NCBI GenBank assembly: GCA_016185395.1
Contig: JACPNR010000004.1
Coordinates: 186,001 to 250,000, forward strand
Direction of reading: 5' to 3'
DNA length: 64,000 nt
DNA from: Candidatus Korobacter versatilis
Lineage (GTDB): Bacteria; Acidobacteriota; Terriglobia; Terriglobales; Acidobacteriaceae
Shown here: positions 44,730 through 53,696 of the stretch, piece after piece
Layout: each line of letters starts with the position of its first letter
How positions within the stretch are numbered: position 1 is the first letter of the stretch
The notes under the pieces: model-generated
The model's input: only the letters and a program-made list of their open reading frames with translations
Databases searched by the model: none
What the model was told of the DNA's origin: nothing
Program-made: the position numbers and the translations under genes

Positions 44730-45986
44730 CTATTTGTGTCCGCTAAAGTGAGGCGCGACTGCCGCCAGGTCGGTGCGCGAGATGACAAGAGAACCGCCGG
44801 CGACGGATGCTTTCACCGGGACCGGATTACACCCACCGGGCTGTCCCATCGAGCTCGGCGCGATCGGCGCAGCGCAGTTCTTGCAGATGATCCCATTCGC
44901 GCCCTTTGCGAAGCCCACGCCACCGCAGATCTCGCAGGCATCTGCCACAGTCGCATACTTCCCGTCGGGTCTCTGGTAGACGAGGAACCGCACACGCGTC
45001 CCACCGAGATCGGCGGCGAACCGATGCAGGTCACCATCCGACACCTGCGTGAGCGGGATCGTGGCCTGGTCGTTCACAAGTGTGAGCTCGGTGGACGGGG
45101 GAAGGGCATTGGTCGTCTTGGCGTAGATGAATTCGGCCGTCACCAGCAGGATGAAGAGGAACGAACTGGCATAGACGGAGGCTATCCACAGCCGTTCGCG
45201 GCGCGCGCGCCACTGTTGCTTGCGCTCTGCGGCGCGCGACTCGGCCGCAGCCGCTTCCGGCACGCGACGACGATATTCGAACAGCATCATCAGCGCTGCG
45301 AGCGCGAGGATGGTGACGAAGAAGAACATATCGTTTCGCACGATCGGGCCGATCACCGCCATCTCGCGCCGGCTGGAGGGCAGCACTCCGTTCTCGGAGA
45401 GCTCGTGCAGCCCGGAAACGACCAGTTGGGCGGCGACGAAGACCAGGATTACCGTGGTGACCTTGAAGAACCTCTGCAGGTTGATGCGCACGCTGCCTTT
45501 TACAAACATGACGCCAAAGACTACGGCCACCGCAACGCCAACCAATGTCCCCAGCACGCTCAGCAGCTCGGTGCTGTTGAGCGATACCGCCGAGAGGATC
45601 AGCACCGTCTCGACCCCTTCGCGCAGGACCATCAGGAAGACAAAGAGGAAGAGCCCGACGGGGGAGCCTTTGTCCGCCAGCGTACCGATGCGGCCCTCGA
45701 GGTGGCCCTTCAGGTGGCGGGCGGTGCGCATCATGAACACGATCATAGTGACCACGAAGAACGCAGCCGCCAACATGACCCAGCCTTCGAAGACTTCCTG
45801 ATTGATCTGCATCCGGGCGAGGACAACTGCCCCTACCAGGCTGGCGAGGAATGCCGCGCCGAGGGCCAAGAAGACGCTCCGCCGTAGTTCAGGCCGGCCA
45901 ATCTTGTTGAGATAAGCGAGGGTGATGCCCACGATCAGGGCAGCCTCTACGCCTTCCCGTAGCGTGATGATGAGTGCTTGGAGCAC
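44730..45986 (-). CDS. FTR1-type iron permease fused to a DUF2318-like Cys domain
   Basis: 418 residues. N-terminal seven-helix FTR1 permease (about 1-240) with both iron motifs REGVE at 10-14 and 122-126. A charged Ala/Glu/Arg linker (240-265) and an eighth helix (about 267-289) lead to a C-terminal periplasmic domain (about 300-415) with C351-x2-C354, C368-x2-C371 and GGCNP (C386), the DUF2318 pattern. In Campylobacter the two are separate proteins (Cj1658, Cj1660). It starts at a GTG 29 bases from the palindromic operator. It probably moves ferric or ferrous iron across the inner membrane. Confidence 0.92.
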   Translation of the reverse strand: MLQALIITLREGVEAALIVGITLAYLNKIGRPELRRSVFLALGAAFLASLVGAVVLARMQINQEVFEGWVMLAAAFFVVTMIVFMMRTARHLKGHLEGRIGTLADKGSPVGLFLFVFLMVLREGVETVLILSAVSLNSTELLSVLGTLVGVAVAVVFGVMFVKGSVRINLQRFFKVTTVILVFVAAQLVVSGLHELSENGVLPSSRREMAVIGPIVRNDMFFFVTILALAALMMLFEYRRRVPEAAAAESRAAERKQQWRARRERLWIASVYASSFLFILLVTAEFIYAKTTNALPPSTELTLVNDQATIPLTQVSDGDLHRFAADLGGTRVRFLVYQRPDGKYATVADACEICGGVGFAKGANGIICKNCAAPIAPSSMGQPGGCNPVPVKASVAGGSLVISRTDLAAVAPHFSGHK

Positions 45987-46014
45987 GGGCCTTCCGGTGA
46001 TGCGGATATGAAAG

Positions 46015-46035
46015 TGAAAATGAATTTCATTTTCA
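46015..46035. promoter_or_regulatory. Perfect 9-3-9 palindrome (Fur-box-like operator) upstream of the iron operon
   Basis: Arms TGAAAATGA and TCATTTTCA are exact inverted repeats around ATT. The inner 19 bases match 14 of 19 positions of the Fur consensus. It lies 29 bases upstream of the FTR1 start and overlaps a TTGAAA that could be the minus-strand -35. The other side (46036-46079) leads to the + strand GNAT-like gene, so it might control both. The DtxR half of the ABC fusion is a candidate binder. Confidence 0.7.
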
Positions 46036-46145
46036 ACTAGGATTCTACGCTCGGGGCCTTTCGCTGGTCAATGTATTGAATGAGTACTTACGGGCGAACG
46101 CATCCAGGGGCTCTCGTGCCGCTTCTAAGCTGCTGGACATCAACC

Positions 46146-47105
46146 ATGCGCCGCTTACGTCTCGCCACCTCGGTTGCTGAACTCGGGCCCCTGCGCCCGC
46201 TGTGGGAGACACTTCAGTCCGCCGCTTCAGCGACAGTATTTCAGAGTTACATTTGGAACCTAGCAGCCGCCCGCCATTTCGGAGACCGCGAGCGGCCCTT
46301 CGTCGTCGCGCTGGAAACTGACGCCGGTGCTGCCATTGTCCCAGCAGCGGTCGTGACTCGGGGCGCTGCCACAATCATGGGCGAGATGTTGTTCGACTAT
46401 CGGGATGTCCTTGCGGCTGGCGATCGCGGGCTGATCAGCGAAGCATTGGCAGAGATTGGGAAGGCCGGCTACGACCTGTACCTTCCTGCCATCCGCGATG
46501 GCGGGCGTCTGGACTCCGCACACGGCGACCTGGAAGCCTGGGTCGGGGCTTCGCTGCTTCGCGGCAGCGATCTGGGGCCGGATGCCTTCCTCGCGAAGCA
46601 CTTCAAGGCGCGCAAGCAGATGCGTCGCCTACGTGCCGCCGGGGCTGACTTCGCCCGCTACCACGGGGACTCCTCCGCGCTAGTCCGGTGGGTTTACGCG
46701 CGCAAGGCCGAACAGTTCGCCTGCGCGTCCGTCGACATCTTCTCAGACCCCCTTCGCCAACGCTGCATGGTGGACATCGCCCGTGCCAGCGGCTCTCATT
46801 GCGATGTGTTCACCATCGAGTTCGGGAGCGCCACGGTGGCCGCCCTCCTAACATTTCGCGACAAGGGCGTCCGGCGCTTCTACACCATCTGGCACGACGT
46901 CCGCTGGGACGAGTTCTCGCCCGGCATCGTGCTGCTCCTACACGCGTGCCACGAGTCCCTGGGCGAAGGTCTCGACGTGGATTTCCTTACTGGAGAGCAG
47001 CCCCATAAGACGCGATTCGCGACGGGCCGTGTGCAACTCTATCGCCTCCGCGCTGCTGCGGCCCGGCTCGCGTCCGCGACCGCAGCCCTGCCGCTTGCCG
47101 CCTAG
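46146..47105 (+). CDS. GNAT/CelD-like acyltransferase (BioF2/FemAB type)
   Basis: 319 residues from the ATG at 46146; an ATG at 46080 would add 22. It resembles acetyltransf_6/CelD proteins: a first GNAT-like half (about 1-130), then the basic KARKQMRRLR and the FTIEFGSATVAALLTFRD...RRFYTIWHD block followed by DFLTGEQPHK, the FemAB-type C-terminus. Related proteins are linked with cellulose or exopolysaccharide synthesis. No polysaccharide gene is nearby. Function unknown beyond acyl transfer. Confidence 0.78.
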   Translation: MRRLRLATSVAELGPLRPLWETLQSAASATVFQSYIWNLAAARHFGDRERPFVVALETDAGAAIVPAAVVTRGAATIMGEMLFDYRDVLAAGDRGLISEALAEIGKAGYDLYLPAIRDGGRLDSAHGDLEAWVGASLLRGSDLGPDAFLAKHFKARKQMRRLRAAGADFARYHGDSSALVRWVYARKAEQFACASVDIFSDPLRQRCMVDIARASGSHCDVFTIEFGSATVAALLTFRDKGVRRFYTIWHDVRWDEFSPGIVLLLHACHESLGEGLDVDFLTGEQPHKTRFATGRVQLYRLRAAAARLASATAALPLAA

Positions 47106-47788
47106 AGCCGCTTCAGGAACGCCTTCGCCTTCTCCAATTCGGGGAAGAGCCTCTCTTCTTCCTGGAGGGCAGCGGGATGCACGCACCGCCGAGCTCCCCG
47201 CAGTTTCACCGGATGCCGCAGGTGGAGCATCTCGTGGTAGACGAGGTATTCGACCGCGTAACGCGGCACTTGGGGCCGGTCAAAGATGCGGCTCACGACG
47301 ATGGTGTTATGCGCTGGATCGTAGTGGCCCAGGCTGTTGCGCGCGTGCTCGCGACTCCACGTCATCTCCGGTCGCCCGAGCAGTCCATGAAAGAAGCGCG
47401 CATTCAGCGCGTCGAAGATCTCATGCAGGTCGTAGGTCTGTCCGCGCGCCCCGTGCAAATGCTTGCGGCCGCGCATGTTTCGGATAAGGTGCGCCTTCGA
47501 GGCCATTTCACGGCTCGAGACGTACTTACGATAGCGCGCGGCTTGCGCCGGCTCGATCGGCTTGCGATAGAGCTTTGCCAGCAGGATGTGTGCGATCGCC
47601 TCGACGACCGTATCCGGCGCTCCCTCGAGCAGGTCAGAGATGCGCGCGTACACGCTTCCGCCGCGAATCCGTATCGTGTTGTTGACGTTAGCAAAGCGGT
47701 AAAACGAGGCGTGGATCTCAGGCAGAGGGGTGCGTGGCCGCAACTCGCGGTGACAGTGCTGGAAGATGCTGACAAGCCGAGGATTCAA
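47102..47788 (-). CDS. SprT-like zinc metalloprotein
   Basis: 228 residues. The zinc motif is H185-E186-x-x-H189 (VYHEMLHLRHP), as in SprT-like/Spartan or M48-like proteins, with an extra H192. A helical N-terminal domain of about 110 residues includes YRKYVSSREM. The start is a TTG with GAAGG ahead of it, since no ATG lies in the proper place. It ends overlapping the GNAT-like gene by 4 bases (convergent). Proteolytic activity is assumed from the motif only. Confidence 0.78.
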   Translation of the reverse strand: MNPRLVSIFQHCHRELRPRTPLPEIHASFYRFANVNNTIRIRGGSVYARISDLLEGAPDTVVEAIAHILLAKLYRKPIEPAQAARYRKYVSSREMASKAHLIRNMRGRKHLHGARGQTYDLHEIFDALNARFFHGLLGRPEMTWSREHARNSLGHYDPAHNTIVVSRIFDRPQVPRYAVEYLVYHEMLHLRHPVKLRGARRCVHPAALQEEERLFPELEKAKAFLKRL

Positions 47789-47822
47789 TCTGCCTTCAAC
47801 TTACCACGAGTCAACGGAGCGC

Positions 47823-48368
47823 TCATGAGGCGGTCGGCTTGTGGAGCTTCTTTTCCTTGGCGAGCTGTTCCTGTTCTTCGAGCGTCTGCCGCGCGTTATC
47901 GCCATCGGAATTGACCGCATCGAAAGCGTCTTCGAGCACGTACTTCCAATCTTTTGCTTCGTCCGCGTTCTCCGGCAGGCCAGCCGCCTCTTTCAAACCA
48001 CGTAGCTTCAGTTGAAAATCGGCGTTCGCCTCGATCACTTCCTTGAGCGGCTTGCGAACGTCCTGCCTCTGCCCTGCGTACTGGTCGATATTTCGGTCCA
48101 GCTCGTTCACGATGGCGGTAAAGTCCTCGAGCATGTCGTGCACTCGCGTGCCCCGGCCTTCGACGAACTGCGGATCGCCACGCATCTGGTAGATGGCCAG
48201 CATGCGGCTCTTGGCAAAGGTGACCAGCAGGTGTAGCCGCTTGTCGCCTTGTTGCGCGACCTCGCGCATCTGGTCGATCTCGCTATCGTTCAGCGGATCG
48301 CGCCGGTCGGCCACCGCGGGTACGGACAACGCGCAGCCCACGGCGATGACCATCAGCCAACGCTTCAT
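47823..48368 (-). CDS. Secreted helical hypothetical protein
   Basis: 181 residues. Signal peptide (about 1-20, MKRWLMVIAVGCALSVPAVA) and a largely alpha-helical mature domain rich in Lys, Glu and Asp, likely coiled-coil at the end (EEQEQLAKEKKLHK). It follows the 151-residue gene with an ATGA overlap. Together with that gene and the TPR protein it forms an operon behind uvrA. No recognised family. Confidence 0.72.
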   Translation of the reverse strand: MKRWLMVIAVGCALSVPAVADRRDPLNDSEIDQMREVAQQGDKRLHLLVTFAKSRMLAIYQMRGDPQFVEGRGTRVHDMLEDFTAIVNELDRNIDQYAGQRQDVRKPLKEVIEANADFQLKLRGLKEAAGLPENADEAKDWKYVLEDAFDAVNSDGDNARQTLEEQEQLAKEKKLHKPTAS

Positions 48369-48820
48369 TGTTTCTTTTCCTCGGACTTGGATTTGCTTGG
48401 GTCCCGGAAAAGCAGGTCGAGCAAGTCACGGCGCGCTTTCTGGATGCGCTCCACCGCAGCCTGCACCGGAGGCTGGTCATCGAAGCTCAGCGATCGCCGG
48501 ACGTCTTCTAGCCGGCGGCCGGCCTTGTAGAGGGTGAGCTCGGTGTCTTTCAGGTTGCTGTGGTTTTTCTGCGCCGCTTCGATGCACTTACCTGTGAGGT
48601 CCACAATCTCGGCGATCACACTCTGCGCTTTGTCCACTTCGCCGGCGGTGTAGTACTGGTTCGCCACCTCGATCTGTCGCCGTACGACTTCGGCGTATAG
48701 CCTCGGCTGATTCTCCCGGAAGGCCCGCGCCTTCAATGCGTCGAGTGATTCGTCCTTGGCGACAACGGATACAGCCACCGCGAGTAGCACCAAAACGACT
48801 TGGACTGCCTTGGTAAGCAT
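48365..48820 (-). CDS. Secreted helical hypothetical protein
   Basis: 151 residues with a signal peptide (about 1-22) and helices throughout, TPR-like in parts (YYTAGEVDKAQSVIAEIVDL). A Lys/Ser/Glu tail follows. It overlaps the next gene (ATGA) and starts one base beyond the stop of the TPR gene. The set TPR protein plus two small exported helical proteins looks like one periplasmic complex, but no partner is identifiable. Confidence 0.72.
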   Translation of the reverse strand: MLTKAVQVVLVLLAVAVSVVAKDESLDALKARAFRENQPRLYAEVVRRQIEVANQYYTAGEVDKAQSVIAEIVDLTGKCIEAAQKNHSNLKDTELTLYKAGRRLEDVRRSLSFDDQPPVQAAVERIQKARRDLLDLLFRDPSKSKSEEKKQ

Positions 48821-48821
48821 A

Positions 48822-50129
48822 TTAGCGCGACTTTGGGTCGATCGCTTTCAGCCGGTGCCGGGCCTTCCATTCCATGTCAGGGAACTGGCCGCCGGCCGCC
48901 TCCAGGAACGTCTTATAGTACTCAGATGCTTCCTTGAACAAGCGCAAGTTGTCCAGATTCGTGGCGCGGAGGTACAGGGTCGCCGGCGACTCTGGCAGGT
49001 AGATAGCCCGAGCGTCCAGCGCCTGCAAGGACAGCTGATAGTTCTTGTTGTCCGCAGCCGCCACGGCTAGGTCGCCGTAGGCGTCGGTGAGTTTCGGGTC
49101 GGTTTTCAACGCCAGGAGTAGCTGTTGCTGTGCCTCGGCATAGCGCTTCTGGTGGAGCAGGGCGACTCCATACACGCGACGCAACTCGGCATCCCGCGGC
49201 TGCTGCTGGACTAACCGCTCGTAGAGAGGGGCTGCCTTCTCCCACTGGCCGCCCGCAGAATACAGCGACGCAAGTTCACGTGCCAATAACGGGTCCGCTG
49301 GCGCTGCCCCTTCCAGCTCCGCAATCGCCTCGGGATACTTCTTCCGTGCCGCGAGCAGTCGACCCAGTTGCAGATGCGCTCTCGCATTCGTGGGGTCCGC
49401 CTCGAGGTACTTTCGCAGCATTGCCTCCGCGCCCGCAAAATCCTTCTGTGCAGTCGAGACATTAACCAGCCCAGCCAGGGCCTCGCCCGACTTCGGATCG
49501 AGTGCCAGGGCCTGCCGGAATTCGGCTGCGGCCTCAGCATGCTTTTTCTGGCGTTCCAGCAGGGCGCCCATCTCGACGTGGACATCGGGGTCCTGCGGCC
49601 GCAGCTTCGCAGCCTCACCGTACGACGCGAGCGCGTCATCTGGCTTGGTCCCTTCGAGCACGCGTGCCAGAGAGAGCCAAGCCCTCGCCTTGCCGTCTTC
49701 CACCTTCGCCGTTGGTGTAAGTTGAGTGGCGGCGCGCAGGTACTTTTCCGCGTCAGGCTCATTCTTCCGCGCCAGGAGCAGGCCCAGGTTCAGGTTTGAC
49801 TCGAACACGTCGGGCTTCGCGGCGATGGAGTGCCGGTAGGCGTCGATGGCGGCGTCGGGACGCTGGGTCTGGCTGTAGACGTGTCCCAGATAGAACCAGG
49901 CTTGGAAGTCGTTCGGTGTAGTGGCCGTCGCCTCTTTGAGCTTCTGTTCCGCAGTAGCGTAGTCCTGCTTGTCGAGGGCAGCCTCGGCCTGTCGGACCAA
50001 TGCGGACGTTCCCGGTTGCTCTTCCGCGACGCGGCGATGGCGCACGGTCGCACCGCTCGATTGCGCGCCGGCAGCACTGGCCAGCAGGCAGAGCGCCAGG
50101 CCCGTCGAAATAAGCTTATTTGCGTCCAT
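48822..50129 (-). CDS. Exported TPR-repeat protein
   Basis: 435 residues from the ATG at 50129, whose start overlaps the end of uvrA. Signal peptide (about 1-22) followed by about ten 34-residue TPR units with the W-x-x-L-G-x-x-Y/A-x-x-A-A pattern, e.g. FQAWFYLGHVYSQTQRPDAA. A scaffold for protein contacts in the periplasm or at the outer membrane. It is the first of three exported-protein genes downstream of uvrA. Confidence 0.88.
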   Translation of the reverse strand: MDANKLISTGLALCLLASAAGAQSSGATVRHRRVAEEQPGTSALVRQAEAALDKQDYATAEQKLKEATATTPNDFQAWFYLGHVYSQTQRPDAAIDAYRHSIAAKPDVFESNLNLGLLLARKNEPDAEKYLRAATQLTPTAKVEDGKARAWLSLARVLEGTKPDDALASYGEAAKLRPQDPDVHVEMGALLERQKKHAEAAAEFRQALALDPKSGEALAGLVNVSTAQKDFAGAEAMLRKYLEADPTNARAHLQLGRLLAARKKYPEAIAELEGAAPADPLLARELASLYSAGGQWEKAAPLYERLVQQQPRDAELRRVYGVALLHQKRYAEAQQQLLLALKTDPKLTDAYGDLAVAAADNKNYQLSLQALDARAIYLPESPATLYLRATNLDNLRLFKEASEYYKTFLEAAGGQFPDMEWKARHRLKAIDPKSR

Positions 50130-53046
50130 TGGAACGTGAGTTCCCGTTACTGGATAAGATGCGGCCCAGCCATTTTCCGGTATGCGATTTCGCGCTCTTA
50201 ACGATGGCTTCCGGCGGACCCACAACTACCACCTCGCCGCCGCGTTCCCCGCCCTCCGGGCCAAGGTCGATCACCCAATCGGCCACCTTGATCACGTCGA
50301 GATTGTGCTCGATCACCAGGATCGAGCCGCCTGCCTCGATGAGCCGGCGAAACGCCGCCAGGAGCTTGGAGACATCGTCGAAGTGTAGTCCCGTCGTCGG
50401 CTCGTCGAAGATGTAAAGCGGCCCTTTCACAATCGGGTGCTTTTTCCCCGGCTGCTCCGGAGAGCTCGGCTCGCGGTTGGACCGCGGTTGCAGATGCGCT
50501 GCCAACTTCATGCGCTGGGCCTCGCCGCCTGAGAGGGTGGTCGCCGACTGTCCCAGCCGGAGATAGCCCAATCCGACTTCCTCCAACACGCGCAGTTTGT
50601 CGGTGATCTTGGCGACGCCGGAATAGAACTGCAGGGCCTCGCGTACCGTAAGGTTCAGCACCTCATGGATATTCTTGCCGTGATAACGGATCTCGAGGAC
50701 CCCCGGCTTGTAACGGGTTCCCTTGCATTCCTCGCAGATGAGTTCCACGTCGGCGAGGAACTGCATCTCCACTGTCACCGTTCCGTCGCCCTCGCACGCG
50801 TCACACCGGCCGCCGGGGATGTTGAATGAGAAATGCCCCGCCGCGTAACCGCGCTTCTGCGCTTCGGGCAAGGTAGAGAAGACTTCGCGGATGCAGTCGA
50901 ACGCCTTGATGTACGTGACCGGATTCGAACGCGGCGTGCGTCCGATGGGCGACTGGTCTACCAAGATGACCTCGCTCACGTACTGGGCACCCTCCAGCCG
51001 TTCGTATCTGCCGGCAGCGGAGCCGGGCGCAATCTGGCTGGTGGCAGCAGCGAGCGCGTTATAGAGCACGTCATGCACCAGTGTCGATTTGCCGGAGCCC
51101 GACACGCCTGTCACAGCGACGATCATTCCGAGCGGGATAGTCAGGTTGAGTGCCTTGAGGTTATGTGCGCGAGCGCCGAACAGCTTGAGTTCCCGTGAGC
51201 TCGGTTTACGCCGCGTCTGCCCGGTCTGTATGCGCAACTCGCCCGAAAGATATCGCCCGGTAAGCGACTGCGGCATCTTCTTGATCTCGTTGAAAGTGCC
51301 GCTGGCGATGACTTTTCCTCCCGTCTCGCCAGCGCCCGGGCCGAGATCAAGGATGCGGTCGCTCGCTCGCATGATCTCCGGGTCGTGCTCGACCACAAGG
51401 ATTGTATTTCCCAGGTCGCGTAGGTTGTGCAGTATCTTCACCAGCCGGCTCGTATCGCGACTGTGCAACCCGATGGAAGGCTCGTCGAGAACGTAGAGCG
51501 CGCCGACCAGCCGCGAGCCCAGCGAGGTCGCGAGTTGGATGCGTTGCGCCTCGCCACCTGACAGGGTGGACGATAGCCGGTCCAGCGTCAGGTATTCCAG
51601 GCCAACGTCGAGCAGGAACTTCAGCCGCTCCTGTATCTCCTCCAGGATCTTGCCGGCGATGCCTTCTTCGAGCTTGGAGAGCGTCAGGGACTGGAAGAAC
51701 TTCGCTGCGCTTTCCACCGTTAGGGAGCAGACCTCGCAGATGTTCTTGCAGTTCACTTTCACTTGGCGCGCTTCGAGCCGCAGGCGGGAGCCGCCACACG
51801 TTGAGCAAGTCGCGTGACCACGATAGCGGCTGAGGAACACACGCACGTGCAGCTTGTACTTCTTGCGTTCGAGGTAAGCGAAGAAGCCGGTCACGCCGTC
51901 AAAGGTGCGGTCGCCCTCGACGATCAGGCGCTGCTGGTCACGCTCTAGCTCCTCCCACGGAACATCCATGGGAATGTTCTTGCTGCGCGCGAACTTCCGC
52001 AGCTCCTGGAAGAGCGGCCGGTATTTCGGCTTCGTCCAGGGTTCGACCGCGCCCTCTGCAAGCGTCTTCGTCTTGTCCGGGATGACGAGGTCTAGATCGA
52101 AATCGATGGTGTTCCCGAAGCCCTGGCACTTTGGGCACGCGCCGTAAGGGTTGTTGAAGGAGAACAATCTCGGTTCGGGTTCTTCGTAGCGGATGTGGCA
52201 CTTCTTGCACTCGAAGCGCTGGGCGAACCGCAGACGCAGCGGTTGGGTGCCTTCTTGCATCGCGCCCTCGAAGACCACTTCGCCGGACTCGCGGTACGCG
52301 AGTTCGACCGCGTCGACCATCCGCGCCCGTATTTCCTGCGTCACGACAATACGGTCGACCAGCACGAACACCGGCTGCTTGAAATCGAGATCGAGCAGCG
52401 ATTCCGGGGTGGAGAACTCGACCACCTGCCCGTTTTGAAACAGCCGGTTGAAGCCACGCTTGCGCAGGTCGAACAGACGGTCGCGCAGTAGGTCCGCGTC
52501 CGGCCTCACCTCGCCCTTCGCGGCCTTGTGTGCGCCTTTCCTCTTGGGTACCGCGGCGGGCTTGTGCGTGTGCACGTGCAGAGGAAAGAGCACGTTCAGG
52601 CGGGTGCCTTCCTCCAATTCGAGTACCACAGCGGCGATCTCGTCCACGGTGTCCCGCTTGACCTCAGCGCCGCAGTTGTAGCAATAAGTGCGGCCAACGC
52701 GCGCAAAGAGCAGCCGCATGTAGTCATAAATCTCGGTAGCCGTGGCGACCGTCGAGCGCGGGTTGCGCGTGGTGTTCTTCTGCCGGATGGCAATGGCGGG
52801 AGCGATGCCGTCGATCACATCCACGTCCGGCTTCTCGATCCGTTCCAGGAACTGCCGCGCGTAGGCGGAAAGGGACTCCACGTATCGGCGCTGTCCCTCC
52901 GCGTAGATCGTGTCGAAGGCAAGCGAAGACTTGCCGGACCCGGAGACGCCCGTCACCACCGTCATGGTGCCGTGCGCTATCTCAAAGTCGATGTTCTTCA
53001 GGTTATGGACGCGCGCGCCGCGCACGACAATGCTTTCGCTCGACAT
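50116..53046 (-). CDS. uvrA: Excinuclease ABC subunit A
   Basis: 976 residues from the ATG at 53046. DNA damage recognition subunit of nucleotide excision repair. Two ABC halves: [18 protein letters not shown] and [18 protein letters not shown] as Walker A segments, [12 protein letters not shown] and [12 protein letters not shown] as signatures. Zinc modules: CKKC ... CPKC (about 280-320) and CDAC ... CEEC. The distance to the first oxidase gene is 98 bases and contains a minus-strand TATAAT, so it has its own promoter. Length is slightly above average because of an insert near 160-185 (Lys/Arg-rich). Confidence 0.98.
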   Translation of the reverse strand: MSSESIVVRGARVHNLKNIDFEIAHGTMTVVTGVSGSGKSSLAFDTIYAEGQRRYVESLSAYARQFLERIEKPDVDVIDGIAPAIAIRQKNTTRNPRSTVATATEIYDYMRLLFARVGRTYCYNCGAEVKRDTVDEIAAVVLELEEGTRLNVLFPLHVHTHKPAAVPKRKGAHKAAKGEVRPDADLLRDRLFDLRKRGFNRLFQNGQVVEFSTPESLLDLDFKQPVFVLVDRIVVTQEIRARMVDAVELAYRESGEVVFEGAMQEGTQPLRLRFAQRFECKKCHIRYEEPEPRLFSFNNPYGACPKCQGFGNTIDFDLDLVIPDKTKTLAEGAVEPWTKPKYRPLFQELRKFARSKNIPMDVPWEELERDQQRLIVEGDRTFDGVTGFFAYLERKKYKLHVRVFLSRYRGHATCSTCGGSRLRLEARQVKVNCKNICEVCSLTVESAAKFFQSLTLSKLEEGIAGKILEEIQERLKFLLDVGLEYLTLDRLSSTLSGGEAQRIQLATSLGSRLVGALYVLDEPSIGLHSRDTSRLVKILHNLRDLGNTILVVEHDPEIMRASDRILDLGPGAGETGGKVIASGTFNEIKKMPQSLTGRYLSGELRIQTGQTRRKPSSRELKLFGARAHNLKALNLTIPLGMIVAVTGVSGSGKSTLVHDVLYNALAAATSQIAPGSAAGRYERLEGAQYVSEVILVDQSPIGRTPRSNPVTYIKAFDCIREVFSTLPEAQKRGYAAGHFSFNIPGGRCDACEGDGTVTVEMQFLADVELICEECKGTRYKPGVLEIRYHGKNIHEVLNLTVREALQFYSGVAKITDKLRVLEEVGLGYLRLGQSATTLSGGEAQRMKLAAHLQPRSNREPSSPEQPGKKHPIVKGPLYIFDEPTTGLHFDDVSKLLAAFRRLIEAGGSILVIEHNLDVIKVADWVIDLGPEGGERGGEVVVVGPPEAIVKSAKSHTGKWLGRILSSNGNSRSNGRK

Positions 53047-53105
53047 GCCCTCGGGACCGTTACACACCGCTCCCAGCGCGGCTGGAAGGGTGAGTGAATC
53101 TTCTT

Positions 53106-53111
53106 ATTATA
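53106..53111 (-). promoter_or_regulatory. Candidate -10 box of uvrA
   Basis: TATAAT on the minus strand, 60 bases upstream of the uvrA ATG; no canonical -35 and no LexA-like palindrome recognised nearby. Confidence 0.4.
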
Positions 53112-53144
53112 CCTTGCGATCCCGGAGTCGGAGAGGAAGGGGAG

Positions 53145-53360
53145 CTAGTGGTCGCGCTTGTAGAAGAATGCCAGCCCGACGAGCCCCGCCATCATGCTCA
53201 CGGGCGGCACAAGCAACACGAGCACGCCGCGCAATAGCGACTTTTCGGTCTTGGTGCCCGCAGCGTGGGCGCCCGTAGAGCACATGACGCATTGCGCGGA
53301 AGCAGGCGCGGCCGCGGAGAGCAGCAGCGCCACCGTGGCAATCAGGGAGAAACGTTTCAT
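53145..53360 (-). CDS. Tiny membrane protein with CxxC after the signal peptide, in the oxidase operon
   Basis: 71 residues. Signal peptide (about 1-22), immediately followed by C24-x2-C27 (AQCVMCSTG), then one membrane helix (about 43-66) and a short basic end. The start overlaps the stop of the subunit IV gene (ATGA), so it is part of the cox operon. The CxxC faces outward and could bind heme, copper or undergo thiol redox, possibly in CuA assembly. I do not recognise a named family. Confidence 0.7.
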   Translation of the reverse strand: MKRFSLIATVALLLSAAAPASAQCVMCSTGAHAAGTKTEKSLLRGVLVLLVPPVSMMAGLVGLAFFYKRDH

Positions 53361-53686
53361 CGGCCGGTCCCCAGCTTCAGGATCCGTTCGGCGTCCACGA
53401 AGAACACGAACATCAACAGCAGGCACATGACGAGCGAGCCCATCAGCACCCATTTCATCACGATGGTCTCGCCCTTCAGGTGCATGAACCAGCCGATGAT
53501 GAGCACCGACTTCACCACCGAGAGCGCGAGCAGGACCTCGAGCATGTGCAGCGGATTCGGGAAGACACGGTTATAGGCCAGATAGATCTCAACCACCGTC
53601 AGGACGATCAGCGCACCCCACACATAGAAGTAGGTCGCTTTCCCCTCGGCGTGCTCCCCATGTTGATGCCGCTCTGTCATTTCCAT
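53357..53686 (-). CDS. Cytochrome c oxidase subunit IV-type protein
   Basis: 109 residues with three membrane helices, of the CtaF/COX4_pro type; helices include YVWGALIVLTVVEIYLAY and SVLIIGWFMHLKGE. AGGAG lies 8 bases before the ATG. It is small and structural, stabilising the oxidase. It overlaps the tiny CxxC gene, and is 10 bases after the subunit III gene. Confidence 0.88.
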   Translation of the reverse strand: MEMTERHQHGEHAEGKATYFYVWGALIVLTVVEIYLAYNRVFPNPLHMLEVLLALSVVKSVLIIGWFMHLKGETIVMKWVLMGSLVMCLLLMFVFFVDAERILKLGTGR

Positions 53687-53696
53687 TCGTTCGCTC

